Shown piece after piece: positions 1 through 8,213 of a stretch of 64,000 nt of DNA (position 1 is its first letter; every line of letters starts with the position of its first letter). The notes below the pieces were generated by a model, which saw nothing but the letters and a program-made list of their open reading frames with translations, was not told where the DNA came from and did no database searches. The DNA is from M30B53 sp964600785 (GTDB lineage Bacteria; Planctomycetota; Planctomycetia; Pirellulales; UBA1268), in contig CAZRKH010000048.1 of the NCBI GenBank assembly GCA_964600785.1, forward strand, positions 11,165 to 75,164, read 5' to 3'. The position numbers and the translations under genes are program-made.

Positions 1-252
1 CACGGAGGCGGACGTCCGCCAAGCACTCCCGGTCAGGTGACGAGATGAGCGACGTGACGACGGTGTCACCGTGGTGACATCCCGCCGCAACGCTGAAGCA
101 TCGATCGCATGGTCGCCGGTATCCCCGGAACCACGGTGGATTGGCCGTTACCCGGCAGGGGGTAGCGACTTCCGCGTCGCCGGTTTCGTGCTCGGGCAGT
201 CGGATTCGCGAGGTAAGAGGCCCGTCCGGAGACGTGGCGGGAAAGGTTTCGA
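1..252. other. infB upstream region, no confident gene
   Basis: No complete gene is visible here. All three + frames close within the first 80 bases, so at most the last dozen codons of an upstream gene could be present. NusA usually precedes IF-2, but nothing recognisable as NusA remains. The stretch from about 37 to 80 is rich in GTGAC/GTCAC words and contains a 7-bp inverted repeat at 64-79. The remainder to the GTG start of infB shows no strong Shine-Dalgarno core. Confidence 0.4.
64..79. promoter_or_regulatory. Inverted repeat upstream of infB
   Basis: TGTCACC and GGTGACA form a perfect 7-bp inverted repeat with a 2-base centre. Further GTGAC copies lie at about 37 and 55. It could be an operator or a small hairpin ending the upstream gene. 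No U-tract follows, so an intrinsic terminator is less likely. Function is inferred only from symmetry. Confidence 0.3.
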
Positions 253-2853
253 GTGGCAGTACGAATCTATACGCTGGCGAAGGAACTCAAGCTCGACAGC
301 AAAGAGCTCGTGGAGTTGTGTGCCCGTGCAGGCATTCAAGACAAGGGTTCGGCCCTCGCAAGCCTGAGTGACGACGAGGTCGCGAAGCTCAGGGAATTCA
401 TGGCGGCGAAGTCGCGGCCGGCCGAACGGGCGGCACCCGCGGCCCCTGCCCGACCCGCGGCGGCGGGTGCGCTGCGGAAGGAAGATTACATCGCTCCAAC
501 CGGCGTGACCGGCCAGCCCGATGCGGCGGCTCCCAAGCCCAAGCCGGCCGCCGTCGATTCCGAAAAACCCAAGGCCAAGCCGACTCTCAAGCCAAAGACG
601 ACCGGCTCCAAGCCGGCGCCGCGACCGGCCTTCAAGCTGGCGCCGATGGCGGCTTCGAAGCCCCCCGTGGCCCGCAAGTCGCAGGAGCCGGCACCGCAGA
701 AGCCCGACGTCAAGCTCCCCCTCGACGCGATTCGCAGCGCGAAAGCCGGTGGGGCCAAGCCGCTCGCCGAGCACATGCGAAAGCAGGAGCAGAGGCAGTC
801 GGGTGGCCGCTCTGGCCAGCCTGCCGGCGGACTCGGCGGGCCGGGCGAGATGCCGGTGCCGCCGCTGATGGAGCCGGGCGGTCGACTGCGGCGGTCACCG
901 CACAAGGGCTCCAATCGCCCCGCCGACGATCTCCTTGGCGGCCGTGAGGTGCGGCAGCTCGCCCGTAAGCGGGTCACCGAGCGGCGGCGGATGGGTGACG
1001 ACGACGAACGGATGCTCCGCCGCCGGCGTCCGTCGCGGCAGCGAAAGAGCGTCTCCACCGCCGCGCCCCGCAAAACGACCGCCTCGATCCAGGTTCCCTG
1101 CACGGTGCGAGCCTTCTCCGAGGCGATCGGTCTCGCCGCGAGCGAGGTGCTGCGAAAGCTGCTCGGCTTCGGCCTCGATGCGATTCCCAACATGACCACC
1201 TCCCTCGATCGTGACACCGTCGAGCTGCTGGCGGCGGAATTGGGCGTCGAGCTGAACATCAAGACGGTGGAGGATCTCGAGCAGGAACTGCTCTCCGAGT
1301 TCGAGGCGGCCGACGAGGATCCCTCGCTGCGGGTGCCGCGGCCGCCGGTGGTCACGTTCCTGGGCCACGTCGACCACGGCAAGACTTCGCTCCTCGACCG
1401 GATCCTCGGCAGCGAGGTCGTGAAGCGGGAGAGCGGCGGGATCACCCAGCACATGCGGGCCTACACGATCGACCGCAACGGCAACGACATCACCTTCGTC
1501 GACACGCCCGGCCACGAGGCATTTACGCAGATGCGGGCCCGCGGGGCGAATGTCACCGACTGCGCGGTGATCGTGATCGCGGCCGATGACGGGCTGATGC
1601 CGCAGACCGAGGAGGCGATCAGCCACGCCCGGGCCGCCGAGGTGCCGCTGGTGGTCTGCATCAACAAGATCGACCTGCCCGGGGCCGATGTCGACCGCAT
1701 CTACCAGCAGCTCGCCTCCAACGACCTGCTGCCCACCGAGTGGGGCGGCGACACCGAGGTGGTCAAGACCAGCGCCCTCACCGGCGAGGGCATCGATGCC
1801 CTGCTCGACACGCTGCTCACGATTGCCGAGCTTCACGACCTGCGAGCCAACCCCGAGCGGGCGGCGGCGGGGGTCTGTCTCGACGCCTCGGTCCACGAGG
1901 GCCGCGGGATCGTGGCCTGCCTGCTGGTGCAGAAGGGAACGCTCCACGTCGGCGACGCGGTCGTCTGCGGTGAGGCGAGCGGGCATGTCAAGTCGATGAC
2001 CGATACGCTCCAAGCTCGTCGCAAGATCAAGGGGGCCGGCCCCTCCCACCCCGTCTACGTGACCGGCCTCGACGTCGCTCCCGGGCCGGGCGAGCGGTTC
2101 CATGTCGTCGACGAGATCGCCAAGGCCCGCGAGGTCGCCGAGAAGCGAACCGGGCTGCGGCGGCAGACCCACCTTGCAAAGACGCCGGTGCACGTGACCC
2201 TGGAGAATCTCCACGACCGGCTGGGGATCGAGAAGACGCCCACGCTCAACCTGATCCTGCGGGCGGATGTCCGCGGTTCGATCGAGGCGATCCTCAAGGA
2301 ACTGGAGAAGCTCGAGCATCCCGAGGTGGCGATCCGCGTGCTGCAATCGACGGTGGGAGGCATTACCGAGGCCGACGTGGCTCTTGCCGATGCCTCTGAT
2401 GCGGTGATCATCGGCTTCCATGTCGCTCCCGACGAGCGGGCCCGCTCGCTTGCCGAGGAACGCGGCGTGCAGATTCGCCGTTATGACATCATCTACCAGG
2501 TCACCGACGACCTGCGGGACGCCCTCGAGGGCATGCTCTCGCCGGAGAAACGGGAAACGGAACTCGGCCGGGCGTTGGTGCAGCGGACCTTCTCGATCAG
2601 CCGGCTTGGCGTGATCGCCGGCTGCCGCGTGATCGGGGGCGTGATCGCCCGCAACGCCCGGATCCGCGTGCTCCGCGACAGCGTGGTGATCGGCGATTAT
2701 CCGATCGATTCACTCCGCCGCGAGAAGGACGACACCCGCGAGGTGCGGGACGGCCTGGAGTGCGGAATCAAACTCGCCGGCTTCAACGACGTGAAGGAGG
2801 CGGACATCCTCGAGTGCTACCGCATCGAGGAGGTCGCGAGAACGCTTTCGTGA
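253..2853 (+). CDS. infB: Translation initiation factor IF-2
   Basis: GTPase that places initiator fMet-tRNA on the 30S subunit and promotes 70S joining in the cytoplasm. The protein is 866 residues. An N-terminal IF2_N-type helical domain (about 1-50) is followed by a long Lys/Ala/Pro-rich linker (about 55-160) and an Arg-rich stretch. A second IF2_N-like segment (about 275-345) precedes the G domain. The G domain shows GHVDHGKT (371-378), DTPGHE (417-422) and NKID (471-474). Domains II, III and C2 follow and the length is normal for the family. The GTG start gives the expected MAVRIYTLAKEL N-terminus. The stop overlaps the rbfA start, so the two genes are probably translationally coupled. 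Confidence 0.97.
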   Translation: MAVRIYTLAKELKLDSKELVELCARAGIQDKGSALASLSDDEVAKLREFMAAKSRPAERAAPAAPARPAAAGALRKEDYIAPTGVTGQPDAAAPKPKPAAVDSEKPKAKPTLKPKTTGSKPAPRPAFKLAPMAASKPPVARKSQEPAPQKPDVKLPLDAIRSAKAGGAKPLAEHMRKQEQRQSGGRSGQPAGGLGGPGEMPVPPLMEPGGRLRRSPHKGSNRPADDLLGGREVRQLARKRVTERRRMGDDDERMLRRRRPSRQRKSVSTAAPRKTTASIQVPCTVRAFSEAIGLAASEVLRKLLGFGLDAIPNMTTSLDRDTVELLAAELGVELNIKTVEDLEQELLSEFEAADEDPSLRVPRPPVVTFLGHVDHGKTSLLDRILGSEVVKRESGGITQHMRAYTIDRNGNDITFVDTPGHEAFTQMRARGANVTDCAVIVIAADDGLMPQTEEAISHARAAEVPLVVCINKIDLPGADVDRIYQQLASNDLLPTEWGGDTEVVKTSALTGEGIDALLDTLLTIAELHDLRANPERAAAGVCLDASVHEGRGIVACLLVQKGTLHVGDAVVCGEASGHVKSMTDTLQARRKIKGAGPSHPVYVTGLDVAPGPGERFHVVDEIAKAREVAEKRTGLRRQTHLAKTPVHVTLENLHDRLGIEKTPTLNLILRADVRGSIEAILKELEKLEHPEVAIRVLQSTVGGITEADVALADASDAVIIGFHVAPDERARSLAEERGVQIRRYDIIYQVTDDLRDALEGMLSPEKRETELGRALVQRTFSISRLGVIAGCRVIGGVIARNARIRVLRDSVVIGDYPIDSLRREKDDTREVRDGLECGIKLAGFNDVKEADILECYRIEEVARTLS

Positions 2854-3263
2854 GCACCCGAAGACTCCTCAAGGCTGCCGAGGCCGTCCGCGAGGTGGTG
2901 AGCATGGCGATTCTCACCAGCGTGCGGGATCCCCGCGTGCGGGATGTGACCGTGACGCGGGTCGAGATGGCCCCCGACATGCGTTCGGCCAAGGTCTACG
3001 TCTCGGTGATGGGCAGCCCGGCGAAGGCGGAACTGGCCCTGCGGGGCCTGGCACACTCGGCCGGCTTCCTGCAGTCGCGGATTGCCGACTCGATCGAGAC
3101 ACGGTATGTCCCGAGACTGCACTTCAGTCTCGATCCGGGCGTCAAGCAGTCGCTCGAAATCGATCGCGTTCTGCGGGAGGTGCTGCCCGCGGATGCCGAT
3201 CCCACCGGCAACGACGATGGCGAGGCACCGCTTGCGGCCGAGCGGCCGCCGGGGCCCGCCTGA
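2850..3263 (+). CDS. rbfA: 30S ribosome-binding factor RbfA
   Basis: Late 30S maturation factor that binds near the 5' helix of 16S rRNA. The 137-residue protein shows the typical N-terminal RLLKAAEAVREVVS helix, the VRDPRV motif and the VTVTRVEMAPDMRSAKVYVSV KH-like core, ending in a short disordered tail. The GTG start at 2850 overlaps the infB stop in a GTGA arrangement, implying termination-reinitiation. infB-rbfA is a classical order. An in-frame upstream start exists inside infB but would add non-homologous sequence. Confidence 0.93.
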   Translation: MSTRRLLKAAEAVREVVSMAILTSVRDPRVRDVTVTRVEMAPDMRSAKVYVSVMGSPAKAELALRGLAHSAGFLQSRIADSIETRYVPRLHFSLDPGVKQSLEIDRVLREVLPADADPTGNDDGEAPLAAERPPGPA

Positions 3264-3287
3264 AAGAAACGTTCCCCAGGAAGACGC

Positions 3288-4460
3288 ATGGCCACTTCAA
3301 ACCGCACGCAACTGCTCAACAAACTGCAGAAAGTTCTCAAGCAGCATTACAAGCCTGTCTCGCCCGATACGGCCCGGCCCGTGCTCGAACAGGTGCTCTT
3401 TGCCTGTTGCCTCGAAAACGCGGCCTACGACCTCGCCGAGAAGGCCTTCTCGCGGCTCGGTGAAAACTACTTCGATCTCAACGAGGTGCGGGTCACCACG
3501 GTGGCCGAACTCGCCGAAACGCTCTCGCCCCTGCCCGATCCGCCGCGGGCGGCCCTTTCGCTGCGGCGGGCTCTGCAGAGCATCTTCGAATCGACCTACA
3601 GCTTTTCGCTCGAGCATGCCCGCAAGCACTCCATCGCCCATGGCATCAAGACCCTCGAGAGCCTCAAGGGCATCCCGCCGTTCGTCGTCTCCCACGTGGT
3701 CTCGACCGGTCTGGGGGGGCACACGATCCCGCTCGACGACGGGGCCCTCGCCGTCTTGTGGCTGACCGGGCTGATCACCGACGAGGAGTACGACGCCCGC
3801 TCGGTCCCCTGGATCGACCGGGCAATCCCGAAGAAGGCGGGTCGCGAGTTCAGTTCTTTGCTGCACCAGCTCGGGGCCGACCTGATGCGAAACGTGCACT
3901 CCCCCGCGGTCCGCAAGATGATCCTGGCGGTCGATCCCGCGGCCAAGGATCGCCTTCCCAAGCGGGGCGAGGCTCTGCCGCCGCCGAGCCCAGCCGTGGG
4001 CGGCGAGGATCCGCGGCGGACGCCCTCGGAGGAGCATCGTCCGGCCGGTCCCCAGGCCGCCGCGCGGCCGGTCGGCAAGACACCGATGCCGCCGCCGGGC
4101 TCCGGTCCCAAGCGCGACGGCAAGCCGGGGGGCAAGTCGGGGCCCAAGCCGTTCGTCGTCAAGCCGAACATCGGCAAGCCGCTGACGATCAAACCGGAGC
4201 TCGCCCGCCCGGCTCCGGCGGAGCCGGCCAAGCCTGCGGCGAAGCCGAAGTCAAAATCGACGCCGGCTGCCGACAAGAAGGCCGCTGCCAAGAAGGCTTC
4301 CTCGTCGAAGCGGGCAGCGAAGCCGGCCGCACCCGGCAAGGCTTCCAAGGCCAAGCCGGCCAAGCGAGCGGCCGACTCCACGAAGTCGAAGGCTCCCGCC
4401 GGCAAGCCCCGCCCGCCGCGGAGCTCCACCAAACAGCTCACCAAACGAAAGCCGAAGTAG
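3288..4460 (+). CDS. Endonuclease III-like HhH protein with histone-H1-like tail
   Basis: The first 230 residues of this 390-residue protein read like the helical fold of endonuclease III/HhH-GPD glycosylases: an N-terminal FACCLENAAYDLAEKAFSRL helix, then LESLKGIPPFVVSHV (about 123-137) at the helix-hairpin-helix position and PLDDGA (about 148) at the catalytic Asp position. The Lys normally present in the hairpin is absent, and the C-terminal 4Fe-4S cysteines are missing. Residues about 240-390 are a Lys/Ala/Pro/Ser-rich basic tail resembling histone H1 C-termini. It may bind DNA without cutting it; function is unknown. It lies 24 bp after rbfA and 25 bp before yebC, in one apparent operon. 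A clear GGAAG precedes the ATG. Confidence 0.6.
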   Translation: MATSNRTQLLNKLQKVLKQHYKPVSPDTARPVLEQVLFACCLENAAYDLAEKAFSRLGENYFDLNEVRVTTVAELAETLSPLPDPPRAALSLRRALQSIFESTYSFSLEHARKHSIAHGIKTLESLKGIPPFVVSHVVSTGLGGHTIPLDDGALAVLWLTGLITDEEYDARSVPWIDRAIPKKAGREFSSLLHQLGADLMRNVHSPAVRKMILAVDPAAKDRLPKRGEALPPPSPAVGGEDPRRTPSEEHRPAGPQAAARPVGKTPMPPPGSGPKRDGKPGGKSGPKPFVVKPNIGKPLTIKPELARPAPAEPAKPAAKPKSKSTPAADKKAAAKKASSSKRAAKPAAPGKASKAKPAKRAADSTKSKAPAGKPRPPRSSTKQLTKRKPK

Positions 4461-4485
4461 CAGTCGTTTCGGCGAGGAGCAGGCC

Positions 4486-5244
4486 ATGGCTGGACATTCC
4501 CACTGGGCCAACATCGCCCGCAAGAAGGCGGTCGTCGACGCCAAGCGGGGCAAGCTGTGGAGCAAGCTCGCCAAGGCGATCATCGTGGCCGCCAAGCATG
4601 GCGGAGGCGACCCCGACGCCAACCTGCGGCTGCGATACGCGATCGATGCGGCGAAGGCCGTGAGCATGCCGAAGGAGAACATCACCCGCGCGATCAAGGC
4701 GGGCACCGGAGAGCTCAAAGGTGGCAATCTCGAGGAGAGTCTCTACGAGGGCTATGCCGCCGGGGGCGTGGCCGTGCTCTGTGAGATTCTGACCGACAAC
4801 CGCAACCGCACCGCCCCGGAGATCCGCAAGATCTTCGAGCTTTGCGACGGCAAACTCGGGGCGAGTGGCTGCGTGGGCTGGATGTTCGAGCGACGCGGCG
4901 TGGTGCGGGTGCCGCGGGATGCCTGCGGTGAGGATCGGCTCGTCGAACTGGCCCTCGAGGCCGGGGCGGAGGATGTCACAGCGGCCGACGACTGCTGGGA
5001 GATTCGCTGTGAGCCGGGGGCCACCAGCGGAGTCGTCGAGGCCGTCAGGGCCGCCGGCCTGCGGGTCGAATCGAGCGAGATCATTCGCGAGCCGAGCACG
5101 ACCGTGGATGTCGAGAATCTTGAAGACGCCCGCAAGGTGCTGCAGCTGATGGAGCGTCTCGACGAGCACGACGACGTGCAGGCCGTCGCGGCGAATTTCA
5201 ATATCCCCGACGAGTCGATGGCCGAGATCGAGGGCTCGGGCTGA
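4486..5244 (+). CDS. yebC: YebC/PmpR family protein
   Basis: The N-terminus MAGHSHWANIARKKAVVDAKRG is diagnostic of the YebC/PmpR/TACO1 family. The 252-residue length is standard. Members act as DNA-binding regulators or, as shown more recently for some, as ribosome-associated factors that help translate proline stretches. A GAGGAGCAGGCC ribosome site precedes the ATG. It follows infB, rbfA and the HhH protein on the same strand; a translation role would fit that context, but this is inference. Confidence 0.92.
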   Translation: MAGHSHWANIARKKAVVDAKRGKLWSKLAKAIIVAAKHGGGDPDANLRLRYAIDAAKAVSMPKENITRAIKAGTGELKGGNLEESLYEGYAAGGVAVLCEILTDNRNRTAPEIRKIFELCDGKLGASGCVGWMFERRGVVRVPRDACGEDRLVELALEAGAEDVTAADDCWEIRCEPGATSGVVEAVRAAGLRVESSEIIREPSTTVDVENLEDARKVLQLMERLDEHDDVQAVAANFNIPDESMAEIEGSG

Positions 5245-5261
5245 CTGGCCCGCACGGCATC

Positions 5262-5277
5262 AGCCCGCCTGCGGGCT
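5262..5277. terminator. Hairpin between convergent yebC and cytochrome gene
   Basis: AGCCCGC and GCGGGCT form a perfect 7-bp stem with a 2-base loop between two convergent genes, its last base touching the stop codon of the minus-strand gene. There is no strong U-tract on either side. It is a possible bidirectional terminator. Confidence 0.4.
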
Positions 5278-6857
5278 CACTCGTCCGTCTCGGAATGGGC
5301 GACCGAGGGCCAGTATTCCTCGAAGTCAAACTCGGGGCTGTTGTCGAGGTCGTGGCATTCCAGGCAGTTGTTGATCGTCCGCTGCCGGCCCTCGGGAGTG
5401 TCGATCGTCATCGCCAGTTCGGCCCGCAGACGGTCGCGTTCGACCTCTTTGACCTCGACCTCGCCGAGCTCCACCGCCACATGGTCGGCCGCCGGCCCGT
5501 GGCAGTTCTCACAGCCCTGATGGACCAGCTGGGGCGTTGCCTCGCGGCTCACAAAGCCCCCGTCGTAGGGCTCGAACTTCTGCGGCGCCCAGCCGACGAC
5601 GTGGCAGGAGAGGCACTCAGGATCGTGGTCCCGCCGTGGGTCGGCCTGCTCGAGGGTGTCGAGGGCGGTCGCATGCGGGGTCTGCTCCCAGACCTCGTAG
5701 GCGTAGTCGTGGCAGTCGGCGCAGGCCTCGCTGCCGGCAAAACGGCGGCCGGTCGGGTGCCGGACGGGGGCCAGTTCCAGCCCCTTGGGCCCGAGCGTCT
5801 CCAATTGCACCTGGTAGCTCCCCAGCAGGCGGATCATGTCGGCCGATTCACCCCAGCGGGCATCCAGCGGCACCCGCTGCACCCGGATTGGCTGCCGCTG
5901 GTCGTCGAAAAATCCGACGACCACCGCGTACATCCCCTTGTGGCCAAGCTCGAGCAGCCGCCGCCTGCCACCCTCCAGGGCCTGGGGTACCATGGGGGGT
6001 TCGTCGGCGCCCCCGGCGGTGGCCACCAGGTCGAACCGCGCGAAGCGGTCGGCGAGTGTGCGGGTGGCGTCGATCGAGGCCCAACACAGCAGCACCTGGT
6101 GGTCGCATTTCGCCGCAGCCAGTCGCGGCTCGACCTCCTCGAGGGCCTTGGCGGCCGACTTCAGTTCGAGGGAATCGTTGCGGATCGACTCGCCCGCCTC
6201 GTCGCCGAGTACGCTCGTGACACCGATCCGCAGGCCGCCCACCTCGACCACGCGAAATCGCGGTGTGATCCCGGCATCGAGCCCGAGCAGGCCGACGTTG
6301 GCGCTCACAAACGGTGTCGGCTCGTCGCCCACCGCCGCCACGGCGGCCACGAGTTCCTCGGCCGGGAGCCGCAGGTCGTCGGGGCCGAAGCCGACCGCAC
6401 AATAGTCCATCTCGCGGAGCCCGTCGGCGATCGACTGAAACTTCACTTCCGCCTGCCGACCGAACCGCCGCACCTGATTGCCGAGATCGAATGCCACGCT
6501 CGGCCAGCCGACCGTGGCGAGGGCCCGCAGGAAGTTCTGCCGCCGGCTGAGCCCCCCCTTCTGGTTCTCCTTGCCGGTGCAGCCGCAGGGCTCGATGTAG
6601 CCCTCGAGTTCACCGGTGAACACGATCACCGCGCGAGGCTTTTCCCAGCCCTCGAAAACGGCACCGTTGCGTCGGCGGTAGGTGTCGGCAAGCAGTTCGG
6701 CGGTTTCCGGGCCGCGGTCGGGGATGGCCGACTCGTTCGCCATGGCCCGCGGCGGGCCGCCTGCCGCAATCGCCGTCACGATCGCCGTCAGGAGCATCGA
6801 AATCCGGACGGCCGCGGCCTGCGGGCGTGGCGACAGCATCAGGGCGACGGGCGGCAT
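5277..6857 (-). CDS. Exported tetraheme cytochrome c with 5'-nucleotidase-like domain
   Basis: Predicted periplasmic protein of 526 residues with an N-terminal hydrophobic export signal (about 15-40). The first two thirds resemble the metallophosphatase/5'-nucleotidase fold: FTGELEGYIEPCGC, then a GGLSRR segment and a DLGNQ motif. The usual Asp-X-His metal site is not visible, so catalysis is doubtful. The C-terminal third carries four CXXCH haem sites at about 379 (CADCH), 415 (CLSCH), 449 (CENCH) and 498 (CLECH), as in cytochrome c554-like proteins. The chosen ATG follows the upstream DUF1573 stop by 35 bp; a longer frame would overlap that gene. It is probably co-transcribed after proS and the DUF1573 gene. 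An electron-transfer role is inferred; the substrate is unknown. Confidence 0.75.
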   Translation of the reverse strand: MPPVALMLSPRPQAAAVRISMLLTAIVTAIAAGGPPRAMANESAIPDRGPETAELLADTYRRRNGAVFEGWEKPRAVIVFTGELEGYIEPCGCTGKENQKGGLSRRQNFLRALATVGWPSVAFDLGNQVRRFGRQAEVKFQSIADGLREMDYCAVGFGPDDLRLPAEELVAAVAAVGDEPTPFVSANVGLLGLDAGITPRFRVVEVGGLRIGVTSVLGDEAGESIRNDSLELKSAAKALEEVEPRLAAAKCDHQVLLCWASIDATRTLADRFARFDLVATAGGADEPPMVPQALEGGRRRLLELGHKGMYAVVVGFFDDQRQPIRVQRVPLDARWGESADMIRLLGSYQVQLETLGPKGLELAPVRHPTGRRFAGSEACADCHDYAYEVWEQTPHATALDTLEQADPRRDHDPECLSCHVVGWAPQKFEPYDGGFVSREATPQLVHQGCENCHGPAADHVAVELGEVEVKEVERDRLRAELAMTIDTPEGRQRTINNCLECHDLDNSPEFDFEEYWPSVAHSETDE

Positions 6858-6892
6858 CGATGGCACCTTGGAGTGTCGTGGCGGCTGCCGGC

Positions 6893-8125
6893 TCAGGGGC
6901 CGACGGCGATCCGTACGGGGATGGTCATGGTCGGGGCGTCGGGATGCTGTGTCCGCAGGACGATCCGTCCGGCCGGCGCGAGCTTGGTCCCTAGATGATT
7001 GCACGGCGGGCTCCCCGGGGGAATGGAGATTGTCAGCGGAAGCCGCACGACCGAACCGCTTCCGACCGCCGCCGGTTCGCCCACCTCGACGACCATGCAC
7101 GACGGCACGAGTTCCTCGACCTCCACCGAAAATTCATCGGCGGCCGCGCCCCTGGCGGTCAGGAAAATCCGGCCCCGAAAGCCTCTCGCCGAGGCCACGC
7201 TGCCGATCGAGAGAAGTTGGCGGCCGGAGTCCCAGCCGCTGCCGGCGACGGCAATCTCGCCCCGCACGCTGCCCTCGACGGGAATCTCGACGATGGTGGC
7301 CCGCCCGGAAGCGGTTTCTCCCTCGGCTGCGGTGCCCCCGGCAGCCCCCTCGCCCGGCTCACCGCAGACATAGCCGACCTCCAGCACGCCACGGAACGGG
7401 CCCAGCGGCAGCGGCGGCCGAGTGGTCAGGTTGATGCTCAATCCGCCGGTTGCCCCCGCGTGGCCTTCGATCTCCCCGGCGGGAAGTTCGGCCGCCTCGA
7501 AGCCGAGGAAGCCCGGCTCGGCATCACCGCCGCCCTCCCCCCGCCACCGCAGGCTCTCGACGCGTGGCGGCTCGTCGCCGTGGGTGAAGATTCGCACCGG
7601 CACCGATTCCTCGCTGGCCACGGCCAGCTTGCTGAACACGACCCGTGGCGGTACGACCTCAAAGGTGGGAATCACCCGGCCTTCGACCACGAACGCCACC
7701 TCGGACCGACGGGGATCACTGGTGAGGATCGTGGCCTGCTGCCGAAACGCCCCTCCCCCGCCCTTCGCCGTCCACTCGAGCGTCACCGTGGCGGACTCAC
7801 CGGGCGGAACCTCGCTGCGATCCAGACCGCTGATCGTGCAGGTGCAGGAGGTGGCTCCCTTCTCGAGCGTCAACGGGCTGCCACCGGTGTTGGTGATGGT
7901 GAAGCGATGGCTCTGCGACTGCCCGCTGCCGAGGCCGCCGAAGTCGAAGCGGGTTTCCTTCACCTCAGCCCGGGGGGCCGATTCGGGGACATCGCCGACA
8001 TCGACAAAGCCTCCAACCCGCAGCGGCCGCAGCAGTGATTCGCTGACCGCGATCCCACCGCCCACCACAATCCCTGCGACTGACGCCACGCAGGCCACCG
8101 CGAGGCTGCTCGGAGTCGGTTTCAT
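6893..8125 (-). CDS. Secreted DUF1573 domain protein
   Basis: The protein is 410 residues. MKPTPSSLAVACVASVAGIV is an N-terminal signal or membrane anchor. Residues about 40-140 form an Ig-like DUF1573 domain: RFDFGGLGSGQSQSHRF, then TNTGGSPL and the cysteine pair ATSCTCTIS. The remainder is beta-rich, with a second similar region. DUF1573 proteins are abundant in planctomycetes and Bacteroidetes and are thought to sit in the envelope; no activity is known. The internal ATG at 8125 was chosen because it starts directly at the signal peptide and clears the proS stop. It lies between proS and the tetraheme cytochrome gene on one strand. Confidence 0.72.
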   Translation of the reverse strand: MKPTPSSLAVACVASVAGIVVGGGIAVSESLLRPLRVGGFVDVGDVPESAPRAEVKETRFDFGGLGSGQSQSHRFTITNTGGSPLTLEKGATSCTCTISGLDRSEVPPGESATVTLEWTAKGGGGAFRQQATILTSDPRRSEVAFVVEGRVIPTFEVVPPRVVFSKLAVASEESVPVRIFTHGDEPPRVESLRWRGEGGGDAEPGFLGFEAAELPAGEIEGHAGATGGLSINLTTRPPLPLGPFRGVLEVGYVCGEPGEGAAGGTAAEGETASGRATIVEIPVEGSVRGEIAVAGSGWDSGRQLLSIGSVASARGFRGRIFLTARGAAADEFSVEVEELVPSCMVVEVGEPAAVGSGSVVRLPLTISIPPGSPPCNHLGTKLAPAGRIVLRTQHPDAPTMTIPVRIAVGP

Positions 8126-8213
8126 CGCTCGTGTCGCCTCCGTCGGCGGTCGTCGGTCCGCTTCTTTCTTCAATGATAGCCCGGGGAGACCCCCGCGGCC
8201 GCGCGATCGCCGC

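Noticed and set aside
1..40. End of nusA
   Set aside because: Only a dozen codons in any frame precede a stop and none is recognisable; left as an unassigned region.
895..2421. Long open frame antisense to infB
   Set aside because: It follows the codon bias of the real gene in the opposite frame, has no conserved motif, and is typical of GC-rich shadows.
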